In this document: positions 24,622 to 32,158 of the stretch, piece by piece
Position numbering within the stretch: the stretch's first letter is position 1
Layout of the letters: the number at the start of each line of letters is the position of its first letter
The notes under the pieces: generated by a model
The model's input: the letters and a program-made list of their open reading frames with translations, nothing else
Databases searched by the model: none
Told to the model about the DNA's origin: nothing
Program-made: the position numbers and the translations under genes
NCBI RefSeq assembly: GCF_002197845.1
Contig: NZ_NIDE01000001.1
Coordinates: 992,001 to 1,056,000 of the forward strand
Source of the DNA: Fimbriiglobus ruber
GTDB lineage: Bacteria; Planctomycetota; Planctomycetia; Gemmatales; Gemmataceae
DNA length: 64,000 nt
Reading direction: 5' to 3'

Positions 24622-26655
24622 ATGGCCCCAACTGACCCGCCCGTAATGCGTTACCTCCGGGCCGCCCTCGGCCCGACGGCCGACGGGCCAACCGATGCGG
24701 ACTTGCTCGGCCGGTTCGTCGCCGACCGGGACGAGGGGGCGTTCGAGCTGCTCGTCTGGCGGCACGCCGGGATGGTGCTGCGGACCTGCCGCGGCGTTCT
24801 CCGGGATCACCACGCGGCCGAGGACGTGACCCAGGCCGCGTTCCTGGTCCTCGCCCGCAAGGCCGCCGCGATCGGGCGACGGGAGGCCGTGGTTGGGTGG
24901 CTCTACCGCGTCGCCCGGCGGCTCGCGGTTCGGGCGGCGGCCCGTCGCGGGGTACAGCCGGTCAGCCCCGCGGCAGCACTCGATCTCGTACCCGGACCAG
25001 CTGCCGGGCCGTCGGACGATGCGGACATCGCGCCCCTCCTGCACGAAGAAGTTGCGCGGCTGCCGGACCGATACCGGCTGCCCGTATTACTCTGCTACTT
25101 CGAAGGGCTGTCGCACACGGACGCAGCAACGCGGCTCGGGTGGCCGGTGGGGACCGTGTCGGGTCGGCTGGCGCGGGCCAAGGCCACCCTCCACGACCGC
25201 CTGACTCGGCGCGGGGTGGCGGTCTCCGTCGGAGCGGTCGCCGCATTTCTTGCAGGCGACCCGACCGCGGCCGTGTCGGCGTCGTTCGCCGCGGTCACGA
25301 CGCGGGCCGCGGTCTCGTTCGCCGCGGGTGCGGCGGTCATTCCATCCGTCTCGAATTACACGATCGATTTGGCCAGGGGAGCGATCCGAGCCATGATTGT
25401 CACGAAATTCCAGTGGGCGGCCGGCGTGGTCGCCGCGTGCGGGGTGCTGACGTTCGCCGGGGTGTGGGCGTCGGGGCAGGGGCCAGGGCCGGAGGTTCCG
25501 AGCGGGCCGTTGGCGCCAAACCCGGCGAGTCCGCTACCGGTGGCAGCGAAAGCGGCAGACGGAAGTGGACCACGCCCCGATCCCGCCGGGCGAACGGCCG
25601 ATTTCGTGCAGAGGCACCGAAGTCTCAAGAATTTAAGGGCTATTCTCATCGCCATGCACGCTTATCAGGATACGTATGCGCGATTTCCATCGAACTTCGT
25701 CGATCATGGGAAACCGCTCCTGAGTTGGCGCGTCCAACTGCTTCCCTATCTCGACTGCAATGATCTGTTCAACATGTTTAAATTGGACGAACCCTGGGAT
25801 AGCGAACATAACCTCAAGCTACTGCCCAAAATGCCGGACGTGTTCCGCGTCGGGTTCGAGCCTCCGGGAGCGACACACACCTATTATCAGCGGATCGCAC
25901 TGACTGGCATCGTACCCTCAACGGCCGAAGATACAAATATACTGGGGTCGGGCGGCCCTCCCATGCCCGGCTCTGGTGGACCGGGCCCGATTCTCCCAGC
26001 CGCTATAGCCGGCGGTGCTCCGGGTAGCCCCGGCGGGGCGGCTCCAGCAGTACCGGCAGACGGGACGGCCGCGGCTCTTACAACGACGTCGTCCGAACCG
26101 TGGTTGCCCAGCAAGCTTTATGACATCCCCGACGGAACCTCCAATACCCTCGGCGTACTCGAAATCGGACCGGCGGTGCCGTGGACGAAACCGGCCGACT
26201 ACGTTTTCGACGTGAAGAAGAAGACCCGGGAATGGAAGCCACCTTTTGTCAACGTGTTACATGCCGCGGCTTACGACGGCGCGGCCTATACCCTCAAGCC
26301 GAACTTGGAGGACGTACTCGTCCGACGCTTGCTCGGTCCGAGCGACGGCGAGATGACCCCGCCGGTGAAGCAACTCCAAGCCCGGTTCGAGGAAAGCGCG
26401 GAAGAGAAGAAAGAACTGGTCCGTCTTTTTGAAGAAAATCGAAAGTTGATTGAAGAAATCGAACGGCAACAAGCCGAGCAGATCATGCTCTTCGGGACGG
26501 TCAACAAACTCACCAAGGAAATCGAACGCGCCGAAGAGCAACAGCAGGCTCTCAGGCGGGCACTCCAAACGCTTAAGGTCGTCAACAAGAAATGGCGGGA
26601 CGAAATGGGGCTTTCGTCCGGACAATCGGCTCCGAAGCTTCCACTCAATCGATAA
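24622..26655 (+). CDS. ECF sigma factor fused to membrane segment and DUF1559-like region
   Basis: A 677-residue multidomain protein. Residues 25-185 are an ECF sigma-70 factor: sigma2 with ADLLGRFVADRDEGAFELLV and HHAAEDVTQAAFLVLARKA, sigma4 with LPDRYRLPVLLCYFEGLSH and GTVSGRLARAKATLHDRL. A long Ala-rich stretch and a transmembrane segment (WAAGVVAACGVLTFAGVW, near residue 275) follow. Residues 325-560 resemble the DUF1559 exported domain (SLKNLRAILIAMHAYQD, LLSWRVQLLPYL, DIPDGTSNTLGVLEIG). The last 110 residues form a coiled coil. Such long ECF fusions are characteristic of Gemmata-like planctomycetes; here the sigma part could be held at the membrane and controlled by the exported domain, which is inference. 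The start could also be ATG 24646. Confidence 0.85.
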   Translation: MAPTDPPVMRYLRAALGPTADGPTDADLLGRFVADRDEGAFELLVWRHAGMVLRTCRGVLRDHHAAEDVTQAAFLVLARKAAAIGRREAVVGWLYRVARRLAVRAAARRGVQPVSPAAALDLVPGPAAGPSDDADIAPLLHEEVARLPDRYRLPVLLCYFEGLSHTDAATRLGWPVGTVSGRLARAKATLHDRLTRRGVAVSVGAVAAFLAGDPTAAVSASFAAVTTRAAVSFAAGAAVIPSVSNYTIDLARGAIRAMIVTKFQWAAGVVAACGVLTFAGVWASGQGPGPEVPSGPLAPNPASPLPVAAKAADGSGPRPDPAGRTADFVQRHRSLKNLRAILIAMHAYQDTYARFPSNFVDHGKPLLSWRVQLLPYLDCNDLFNMFKLDEPWDSEHNLKLLPKMPDVFRVGFEPPGATHTYYQRIALTGIVPSTAEDTNILGSGGPPMPGSGGPGPILPAAIAGGAPGSPGGAAPAVPADGTAAALTTTSSEPWLPSKLYDIPDGTSNTLGVLEIGPAVPWTKPADYVFDVKKKTREWKPPFVNVLHAAAYDGAAYTLKPNLEDVLVRRLLGPSDGEMTPPVKQLQARFEESAEEKKELVRLFEENRKLIEEIERQQAEQIMLFGTVNKLTKEIERAEEQQQALRRALQTLKVVNKKWRDEMGLSSGQSAPKLPLNR

Positions 26656-26696
26656 AGCATTCGGAACGGGGCTGTTTCAGTCAACGGCGTGCATTT

Positions 26697-27269
26697 TCAA
26701 GTTACCGATACCCCGATCGCCCCGCGCAGCCGATGGATTTGCTCCGCCATCGGTCGTGGCGCGGTCGGGGTCGGTTTCCCGACTTCACCCGCCACTTTCA
26801 GGCTCACGAACGCGGGTCCGGTTCCCGCGAACACGTCCTTCGCACCCGACCGCCAGGCTTCCGCCGTCGCGAACGCAAACACACGCGAGATGCCGGCCGC
26901 CCGTGCGAGGCCGGCGAAATCTGTACGGCCCGCGCCGACCACGGGTTGGCCGCCGGTCACTTCGTAAAGGCCGTTGTCGATGAGTACCACCGTCACGGGC
27001 ACGTCGTGCTGTGCGAGTGTGACGAGACAGCCCAGGTTCATGAGAAGGCCGCCGTCGCCATTGAGAACGACGACACCGAGCCCCGGCTTGGCAAGTGCAA
27101 GGCCCAACCCGAGTGGTATGGCTTGGCCCATGCTCGATGGCAGGTAGGCGAAGTCGAGGGGGGTGTCGGACAGCTGGGGCCAGATGGCGACCGAGCCCAT
27201 TGTCGCGATCACCACGCGATCTTCGCGGTGTGCGGCGACCACTTCCAGGGCTTCGCGGTGGGTCATCAT
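26697..27269 (-). CDS. ThDP-dependent decarboxylase, catalytic beta-like subunit
   Basis: A 190-residue stand-alone C-terminal ThDP-binding domain. The diphosphate motif GDGGLLMNLGCLVTL ends in the expected VVLIDNGLYEVTGGQP, and YLPSSMGQAIPLGLGLALA precedes it. It matches the ComE-type subunit of sulfopyruvate decarboxylase and the equivalent part of phosphonopyruvate decarboxylases. The start 27269 lies only four bases after the stop of the alpha-like gene, so the two are translated together and should form one enzyme. The true 2-oxo-acid substrate cannot be told from sequence. Confidence 0.82.
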   Translation of the reverse strand: MMTHREALEVVAAHREDRVVIATMGSVAIWPQLSDTPLDFAYLPSSMGQAIPLGLGLALAKPGLGVVVLNGDGGLLMNLGCLVTLAQHDVPVTVVLIDNGLYEVTGGQPVVGAGRTDFAGLARAAGISRVFAFATAEAWRSGAKDVFAGTGPAFVSLKVAGEVGKPTPTAPRPMAEQIHRLRGAIGVSVT

Positions 27270-27273
27270 GGTG

Positions 27274-27759
27274 TTACTCCGCCCACAGGATCGCGGCCGA
27301 GCCGCTGCCGGTAGCCAACATTTGTAATGCGAGTTCGCAGTCGGCAGGGGATCGAGTGGTGGGGTCGAACCAGACAGCCGGAATGTCCCACGCCCGGACC
27401 AGCGGCTCGGCGAAGCGCGGGCAGTTGTCGCCAGTCTTGCCGCGCTGGCGGGCGAGCCAGCCGCGTACTCCGACGATCATCTTGAGTGGCAGGCCGAGGT
27501 CGTGAACGACGTTGCGGACCGCATCCCCAGCTTCGAAGAACCCGGTACATTGCACGACGACGAGCGGCCTCGCGCCGCCGAGCATCAAGCCGGCCGCGAC
27601 CGCGACCGCCTCGCCCTCGCGGGTCGCGCGGATTTGCATAATCTTCGGGGAAACGCGCAACACCCCGTCCCAGGTGCCGAGGTGGCTGTCCGGTATCCAA
27701 ACGACGTGCGTAAACCCGGCTCCCTCGATCGCGCGAACGACAGTCGGGCCGTCCACCAT
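27274..27759 (-). CDS. ThDP-dependent decarboxylase, pyrimidine-domain alpha-like subunit
   Basis: A 161-residue protein equal to the N-terminal ThDP pyrimidine-binding domain: GFTHVVWIPDSHLGTW, IQIRATREGEAVAVAAGLML with the catalytic Glu (as visible text IMQIRATREGEAVAVAAG), and GLPLKMIVGVRGW. It corresponds to ComD, the alpha subunit of sulfopyruvate decarboxylase. It sits three bases after the DapA-like gene and four bases before the beta-like gene, forming a tight three-gene operon. Together alpha and beta give a complete split decarboxylase. Confidence 0.82.
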   Translation of the reverse strand: MVDGPTVVRAIEGAGFTHVVWIPDSHLGTWDGVLRVSPKIMQIRATREGEAVAVAAGLMLGGARPLVVVQCTGFFEAGDAVRNVVHDLGLPLKMIVGVRGWLARQRGKTGDNCPRFAEPLVRAWDIPAVWFDPTTRSPADCELALQMLATGSGSAAILWAE

Positions 27760-27762
27760 GAG

Positions 27763-28722
27763 TCACCCCCTCGTCGATACACCATCGAGCCATTCGCGGA
27801 GGATCGCCAGGTCGGAATCCGGCCGCGTCGGACTGGCAGGATGGGTGGCGTCGCAGCCGATCCACCCGCGCAGTTTCAGCAGCATCGCCGCCGAATGTTT
27901 GTACGCCGGGACCGGGTTGCGGAACGCGAAGAAGCCGAGGTATTGCAGGCGGTCGTTTAACTCGTAGAAGCCCGGGTCGCCGGCCGCCCACATCCGGTCG
28001 CGCTCCGCGAACAGATCCGGGGCGAACGTACTCAGGCCGAGCAGGTAATCGCTCCCGTACATCACCATATCAATTGCCAGGTCGTTTCCGGTATAGACTT
28101 TGAAGTCCGGCCGGACTTCGTCGCGGATGCGGAGCCGCTGCCACTCCAGGTCGCGCTTCAGCGACGAGTGCTTCGCCCCTAGGCACTTGCGAACGCCGAG
28201 GAGGTCGCGGTAGACGGCCGCACCGTAGATCTTCCCGAACGGCGCGAACATCGTGCCGAGCTCGAACCCGATGAAGCCGTCGCAGTGTTCACCGAGAGTT
28301 TCGTAGGCTCGGATCAGTTCGCCGTCCGGCAAGCCAGTGAGACCGAACGATTGCACGACGACCGGCGTTCCGCCCCGCGACACGATTGCCGCGATCGAAC
28401 GGATATAGCCGTCGCGGTCGAAAGACGCGCCCGCGCGGTCCGTGACGGAGGCGCCGGCGACGAACGGCCGGTTGCCCAGCGTCGAGCGGGTGGCGTCGAG
28501 AACCGCGGCCCGCTGGTTGGGACTCAGCAAGTTCCCGTAGCCCGTGTCCATGTTCACCGCGGGTACGAGGCCGGCCCGGGCCGTGCGCTCGACGTGGGCG
28601 GTGAACCCGGGCCAGTCGATTTCGCCCGATTCGGTGAAGGGGAGTAAGATGGCGGAGATGCCCGCGATCGGGCGGCCGGGGCGGAGTAAGGCGAGTGGAT
28701 TGACGGAATCTGTAAGGTTCAT
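27763..28722 (-). CDS. DapA/NanA-family aldolase-like protein
   Basis: A 319-residue TIM-barrel protein of the dihydrodipicolinate synthase superfamily. The entry strand GISAILLPFTESGEIDWPGF and NMDTGYGNLLSPNQRAAVLD are typical. The Schiff-base lysine is probably in LGAKHSSLKRDLEW, though its surroundings differ from the GIKEATG of true DapA, so a lysine-pathway role is unlikely. It leads an operon with a split ThDP decarboxylase, which suggests that the aldolase and decarboxylase handle the same 2-oxo-acid. The substrate (a sulfonate, phosphonate or sugar-derived acid) is unknown. Confidence 0.8.
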   Translation of the reverse strand: MNLTDSVNPLALLRPGRPIAGISAILLPFTESGEIDWPGFTAHVERTARAGLVPAVNMDTGYGNLLSPNQRAAVLDATRSTLGNRPFVAGASVTDRAGASFDRDGYIRSIAAIVSRGGTPVVVQSFGLTGLPDGELIRAYETLGEHCDGFIGFELGTMFAPFGKIYGAAVYRDLLGVRKCLGAKHSSLKRDLEWQRLRIRDEVRPDFKVYTGNDLAIDMVMYGSDYLLGLSTFAPDLFAERDRMWAAGDPGFYELNDRLQYLGFFAFRNPVPAYKHSAAMLLKLRGWIGCDATHPASPTRPDSDLAILREWLDGVSTRG

Positions 28723-28766
28723 TGCGTGCGTCGAGTAGAATGACTGTGGACAATACGGCTCTGGTA

Positions 28767-28796
28767 TTGATCACCAGTGCTGGAAAATGTGATAAT
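28767..28796 (+). promoter_or_regulatory. Predicted promoter with extended -10
   Basis: TTGATC at 28767-28772 and GATAAT at 28791-28796 are separated by 18 bases, and TGT directly before the -10 makes an extended -10 element. It points to the cysteine-containing exported gene at 28850. Confidence 0.5.
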
Positions 28797-28849
28797 ATTA
28801 AAGTGTTTTGCGGCCGGGTCCAGTCGATAAATGTCGCGAGGTGTCTCTG

Positions 28850-29311
28850 GTGCGTGTCGTTCTGGCGAGTCTGATTGCACTGGTTCAGATAGCGGGGCCG
28901 TGGCTCTGCTGCTGTGGGCCGGTGTTTTCGGCGCCCGCCGGTCGCGTCGCGTTTGAGCAACCGACAGCGATTGCGGATACTCCGGTCGAAATTCAGGGAA
29001 CGGGCTGCCCGCGTTGCCGGGCCGCGTCTGAAAAACAATCGGACGATGCAGGTCAATCCGGCCACAAATCACCAGTCCCGGAACGCTGCCCCTGTGGCGG
29101 ACACGTGATGGAGCCCGTGCTGGCGGTAGCGCCGGCAATCCAAGACTCGGCGTTCCTGACGCTGAGTGCCGACGTGTTGACTCTGGCGCTCCCGGTGGGC
29201 TTGCTTCCGCTGTCCGCGTTCGTTCCGATTTCCGAGCCGCACGGGACTAGTGAACTTCCCTTCTTGTCCTGCCAATCACGCCTGTTCGAGCATCACGCAC
29301 TCCGTTGTTAA
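28850..29311 (+). CDS. Exported cysteine-containing protein, unknown function
   Basis: A 153-residue protein from GTG 28850, with GAGG ten bases upstream. Residues 1-28 form a signal-like segment that contains a Cys triplet (VVLASLIALVQIAGPWLCCC). The mature part has two Cys clusters, GCPRCRAASE and ERCPCGGHVM, plus a final hydrophobic segment LTLALPVGLLPLSAFV. The arrangement suggests metal binding or a membrane-tethered thiol protein; no family is recognised. It is followed 141 bases on by a second, strongly Cys-rich exported gene, and the two may work together. Confidence 0.6.
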   Translation: MRVVLASLIALVQIAGPWLCCCGPVFSAPAGRVAFEQPTAIADTPVEIQGTGCPRCRAASEKQSDDAGQSGHKSPVPERCPCGGHVMEPVLAVAPAIQDSAFLTLSADVLTLALPVGLLPLSAFVPISEPHGTSELPFLSCQSRLFEHHALRC

Positions 29312-29452
29312 GTTAATCCGTTCGGTGTGATCCGCGACCTCGCCTCCCGGCGTTGTTGCAACCAATCGTACCCCTGTCAGTCGGTGTATGACACCGGCTC
29401 GTGGCGTCGTATTGCATCCATCGTTTCAATGGAATTACAACGGAGTATGAAC

Positions 29453-29743
29453 ATGTTGACGAAATTGATTGTTGGCCTGGTCGCGGTTGTTGGCGTTGCG
29501 GTCGGCGGGTTCTCCTCGGTGGCCGGCACCTCGCTGACCCAGGCCGCCGGGGTCTCGTGTTGCGAGCCGGGCGCGGACTGCTGTTTCCCCGGCTCGCCGT
29601 GTTGCGCCGAGGAAGATTGCTGCGTCGCGGGTTCGCCTTGCTGCGAGTCGGCGGCCGTCGCGCGTGTTAATCAGACCGCGGCCGACTGCTGTGCCGCGGT
29701 CGAAGCCTGCTGCCCGACGGGCGCCTGCTGCGCGAGCTACTAA
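29453..29743 (+). CDS. Small Cys-Cys-rich exported protein
   Basis: A 96-residue protein. ATG 29453 is chosen because GGAG at 29442-29445 lies seven bases upstream; ATG 29447 is too close to it. Residues 1-25 are a signal peptide (LIVGLVAVVGVAVGGFSSVA). The mature 65 residues hold 16 cysteines, all as eight Cys-Cys pairs spaced by short acidic or Gly/Ser links, for example CCEPGADCCFPGSPCC. Such density indicates metal binding or extensive disulfides outside the cytoplasm. I know of no characterised homolog. The gene ends before a clear hairpin. Confidence 0.7.
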   Translation: MLTKLIVGLVAVVGVAVGGFSSVAGTSLTQAAGVSCCEPGADCCFPGSPCCAEEDCCVAGSPCCESAAVARVNQTAADCCAAVEACCPTGACCASY

Positions 29744-29779
29744 AACGGGTCGCAAGTTAGGGCTGTGATCGTGATGAAA

Positions 29780-29809
29780 AGAGCCGCCGAGATTCATCCC
29801 GGCGGCTCT
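29780..29809. terminator. Hairpin terminator
   Basis: Ten-base arms AGAGCCGCCG (29780-29789) and CGGCGGCTCT (29800-29809) around a 10-base loop, followed by TTAAAT. It lies between the convergent Cys-rich gene and the aldehyde dehydrogenase gene. Confidence 0.75.
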
Positions 29810-29845
29810 GTTAAATGTCATGACGTCGCGACCGTTTCCAACAGC

Positions 29846-31309
29846 TCAGTCGCGAAGCTTGATGCTCACGTACTTGGTTTCGAGGTACGCTTCGAGCCCT
29901 TCGTGGCCGAGTTCGCGACCCATGCCCGACTCTTTCATCCCACCGAACGGGCATTGGGGGGTGGCGGGGACCGGGTCGTTCACGCCGATGATCCCGGCTT
30001 CCAACCCTTCCGCCACCTTGAACGCCACCGACAGGTCGTTGGTGAACACGTAGGCGGCGAGGCCGTATTGCGTGTTGTTCGCGGCCGCGATCACGTCGTC
30101 GAGTTTGCTGAAGTCGAGGATTGGCATCACCGGGGCGAACGGCTCGTCCGTCAGCACTTTGGCGTCGTGGGGCAGTTTGTTGAGGATGGTCGGCTCGAAG
30201 AAGTACCCGCGCTCGAACCGGGTCGACCGCTTGCCGCCGGTGAGGCAGGCGGCCCCTTTCCGGGTGGCGTCCTCGATCAAACTGAGCGTGCTGTCCATCG
30301 CCTTCTTCTCGAACATCGGGCCGACGATCACGCCCTCATCGAGTCCGTTGCCGAGCTTGAGTTTCTTGGCTTCCTCGACGGCCACCTCGGTGAACCGCTT
30401 TTCGACGTCCTTGTGGACGAAGAAGCGGCTCGGCGAGATGCACACTTGGCCGTTGTTGCGGAATTTCCCGAGGACCGCCGCCTTGGCGACGATTTCCGGG
30501 TCGGCGTCCGGGAAGACGATGAACGGGGCGTGGCCGCCGAGTTCGAGGCTGAGCCGCTTGACCTGATCGGCCGCGGCCCGCATGAGCTGTTTGCCCACCT
30601 CGGTCGAGCCCGTAAAGCTGATTTTGCGGACGGCCGAATTCTTCATGAACTCGTCGGCGATTTCGGACGCCGATCCGATCACGCAGTTGGCCACGCCCGC
30701 GGGCAGCCCCGCTTCAACCAGGCACTCGAAAACGCCGATCAGCGAGAGCGGCGTCTGGCTGGCCGGCTTGCAGACGATGGTGCATCCGGCCGCGAGCGCC
30801 GGCGCGATTTTCCGCGCCTGGAGGGTGATCGGGAAGTTCCACGGGCCGATCGCCCCGACCACCCCGACCGGGTGCTTGATCGTGAGGTGCCGCTTGCCCG
30901 GCGCGCTGTTGGGGATGACCTGCCCGTAGGCCCGCTTGCCCTCTTCCGAGAACCACTCGAACGTGTCCGCCGAGTGCAGCACTTCGGCCTTCGCCTCCGG
31001 AACCGGCTTTCCCTGCTCGGTCGTCAGCGTGCGGGCGAGACTGTCGGCCCGCTCGCGCATCAGGTCGGCGGTCTTTTTGAGTACCTTGGCGCGGTCGTAG
31101 GCCGTCAACCGCATCCACGCCGGCATCGCCTTGGCGGCCGCGTCGATCGCCTTCTTGCAATCCTCCCGGCCCCCGAACGCGACCTGGGCGATGACCTCTT
31201 CGGTGGCCGGGTTGATCACGTCCAACCGCTTGCCGGACGACGAATCGCACCACTGGCCGTTGATGTACATCTGCCGGTACGGGGCGCTAGTAGCGGTCGA
31301 AGCGGACAT
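29846..31309 (-). CDS. gabD: NAD(P)-dependent aldehyde dehydrogenase, succinate-semialdehyde type
   Basis: A 487-residue ALDH of the succinate-semialdehyde dehydrogenase (GabD) branch. Landmarks are the coenzyme-site GPWNFPITLQARKIAPAL, KPASQTPLSLIGVFE, the Gly loop FTGSTEVGKQLMRAAA, the catalytic Glu in LELGGHAPFIVF, the catalytic Cys in RNNGQVCISPSRFFV and DEPFAPVMPI near the end. ATG 31309 is chosen since GGGAG lies upstream and the protein begins YRQMYINGQWCDSSSG. No GABA transaminase is nearby, so the physiological aldehyde is inferred only from family resemblance. Confidence 0.88.
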   Translation of the reverse strand: MSASTATSAPYRQMYINGQWCDSSSGKRLDVINPATEEVIAQVAFGGREDCKKAIDAAAKAMPAWMRLTAYDRAKVLKKTADLMRERADSLARTLTTEQGKPVPEAKAEVLHSADTFEWFSEEGKRAYGQVIPNSAPGKRHLTIKHPVGVVGAIGPWNFPITLQARKIAPALAAGCTIVCKPASQTPLSLIGVFECLVEAGLPAGVANCVIGSASEIADEFMKNSAVRKISFTGSTEVGKQLMRAAADQVKRLSLELGGHAPFIVFPDADPEIVAKAAVLGKFRNNGQVCISPSRFFVHKDVEKRFTEVAVEEAKKLKLGNGLDEGVIVGPMFEKKAMDSTLSLIEDATRKGAACLTGGKRSTRFERGYFFEPTILNKLPHDAKVLTDEPFAPVMPILDFSKLDDVIAAANNTQYGLAAYVFTNDLSVAFKVAEGLEAGIIGVNDPVPATPQCPFGGMKESGMGRELGHEGLEAYLETKYVSIKLRD

Positions 31310-31696
31310 CGTGAAGGATCTCCCGGGAGGTAGGTCTCTGTTCCGCGTTCCAAGCAGGCGACGCCAGATCGTTTGAGCCACAAGTGGACGAGCGACGGGA
31401 ACTCAGTTCGGATTCGGCTCCGACTCGTAACGGCTGGAACGCTAGGGGTATGCTAGTCGGACCGGGCAGCTTAGCAACTCGGCGGGATGATGAGATCGTC
31501 AGCTCCGCGGGATTGCGATCGGGGAACGAGGTCATTCGTGTCGGCTGAAATCGCGGCCGTACATCCGGTAGAATCCGCACGATTCGCCCCGTTTCGCGAG
31601 GTATGTTTGCGTGCCACTCGTTGTCCTTGTGCATGGTGCCAGGCCAGAGTCGGCCCTGAAACGAGTTTTCGTTTCGCAGTGCGAATCGAGCCTCAG
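31310..31696. other. Intergenic region between gabD-like gene and small exported gene
   Basis: About 390 bases of divergent intergenic DNA. An open plus-strand frame reaches back to 31487 but has no ribosome site and no protein character before ATG 31697. No repeat or clear promoter is evident. Confidence 0.35.
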
Positions 31697-31984
31697 ATGA
31701 AGCGATTATTATTCGCCGCGGTCGTCGTCGTGTGTACCGCTTTTTCGGTCCCACAAAATGCGATGGCCGGGTGCTGCCGGGGCAGGTGTTCGGTCCCCGA
31801 AGACCCGGCGGTGGTTGCGGCTCGCGAAAAGGAGACCCAGGCCCGGGATAAAAAGCTCGCCATCGCGGGTGGCATCGGATTGAGCGTATTCGTCGTTTTC
31901 ATCGGCGTGAATTTTGTCCGCGAGGCCAAACTCGCCGCGGCAGCCACTCAACGTCCGCGGCAGCCTTGGGACGTCGATCTGTAA
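31697..31984 (+). CDS. Small exported or membrane protein, unknown function
   Basis: A 95-residue protein from ATG 31697. It has a signal-like N-terminus (KRLLFAAVVVVCTAFSVPQ, likely cut after NAMA), a short Cys segment GCCRGRCSVPED, a charged helix, and one transmembrane helix (IAGGIGLSVFVVFIGVNFV). I recognise no family. The ribosome site is weak. It is convergent with the BBP7 gene, separated by a large palindrome. Confidence 0.55.
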   Translation: MKRLLFAAVVVVCTAFSVPQNAMAGCCRGRCSVPEDPAVVAAREKETQARDKKLAIAGGIGLSVFVVFIGVNFVREAKLAAAATQRPRQPWDVDL

Positions 31985-32067
31985 ATCAAACGCCCAAAAA
32001 TCGAGAAATGTGGCCAGACTGAAAAACCACAGCGCAGAGAGCTTGATCAGATAAAAATTACGGTACA

Positions 32068-32119
32068 GCGAAAAGGCCGGCGGCCGGGTCGTTAACGACC
32101 CGGCCGCCGGCCTTTTCGC
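32068..32119. terminator. 52-base perfect palindrome, bidirectional terminator
   Basis: The 52 bases are fully self-complementary around a central GTTAAC and include AAAAGGCCGGCGGCCGGGTC on the left arm. Placed between two convergent genes, it ends in TTTTCGC on both strands and should act as a terminator for both. Confidence 0.8.
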
Positions 32120-32158
32120 ACTTATTTATACGTTGCCCACCCGCAACGTCTTGTCGTG

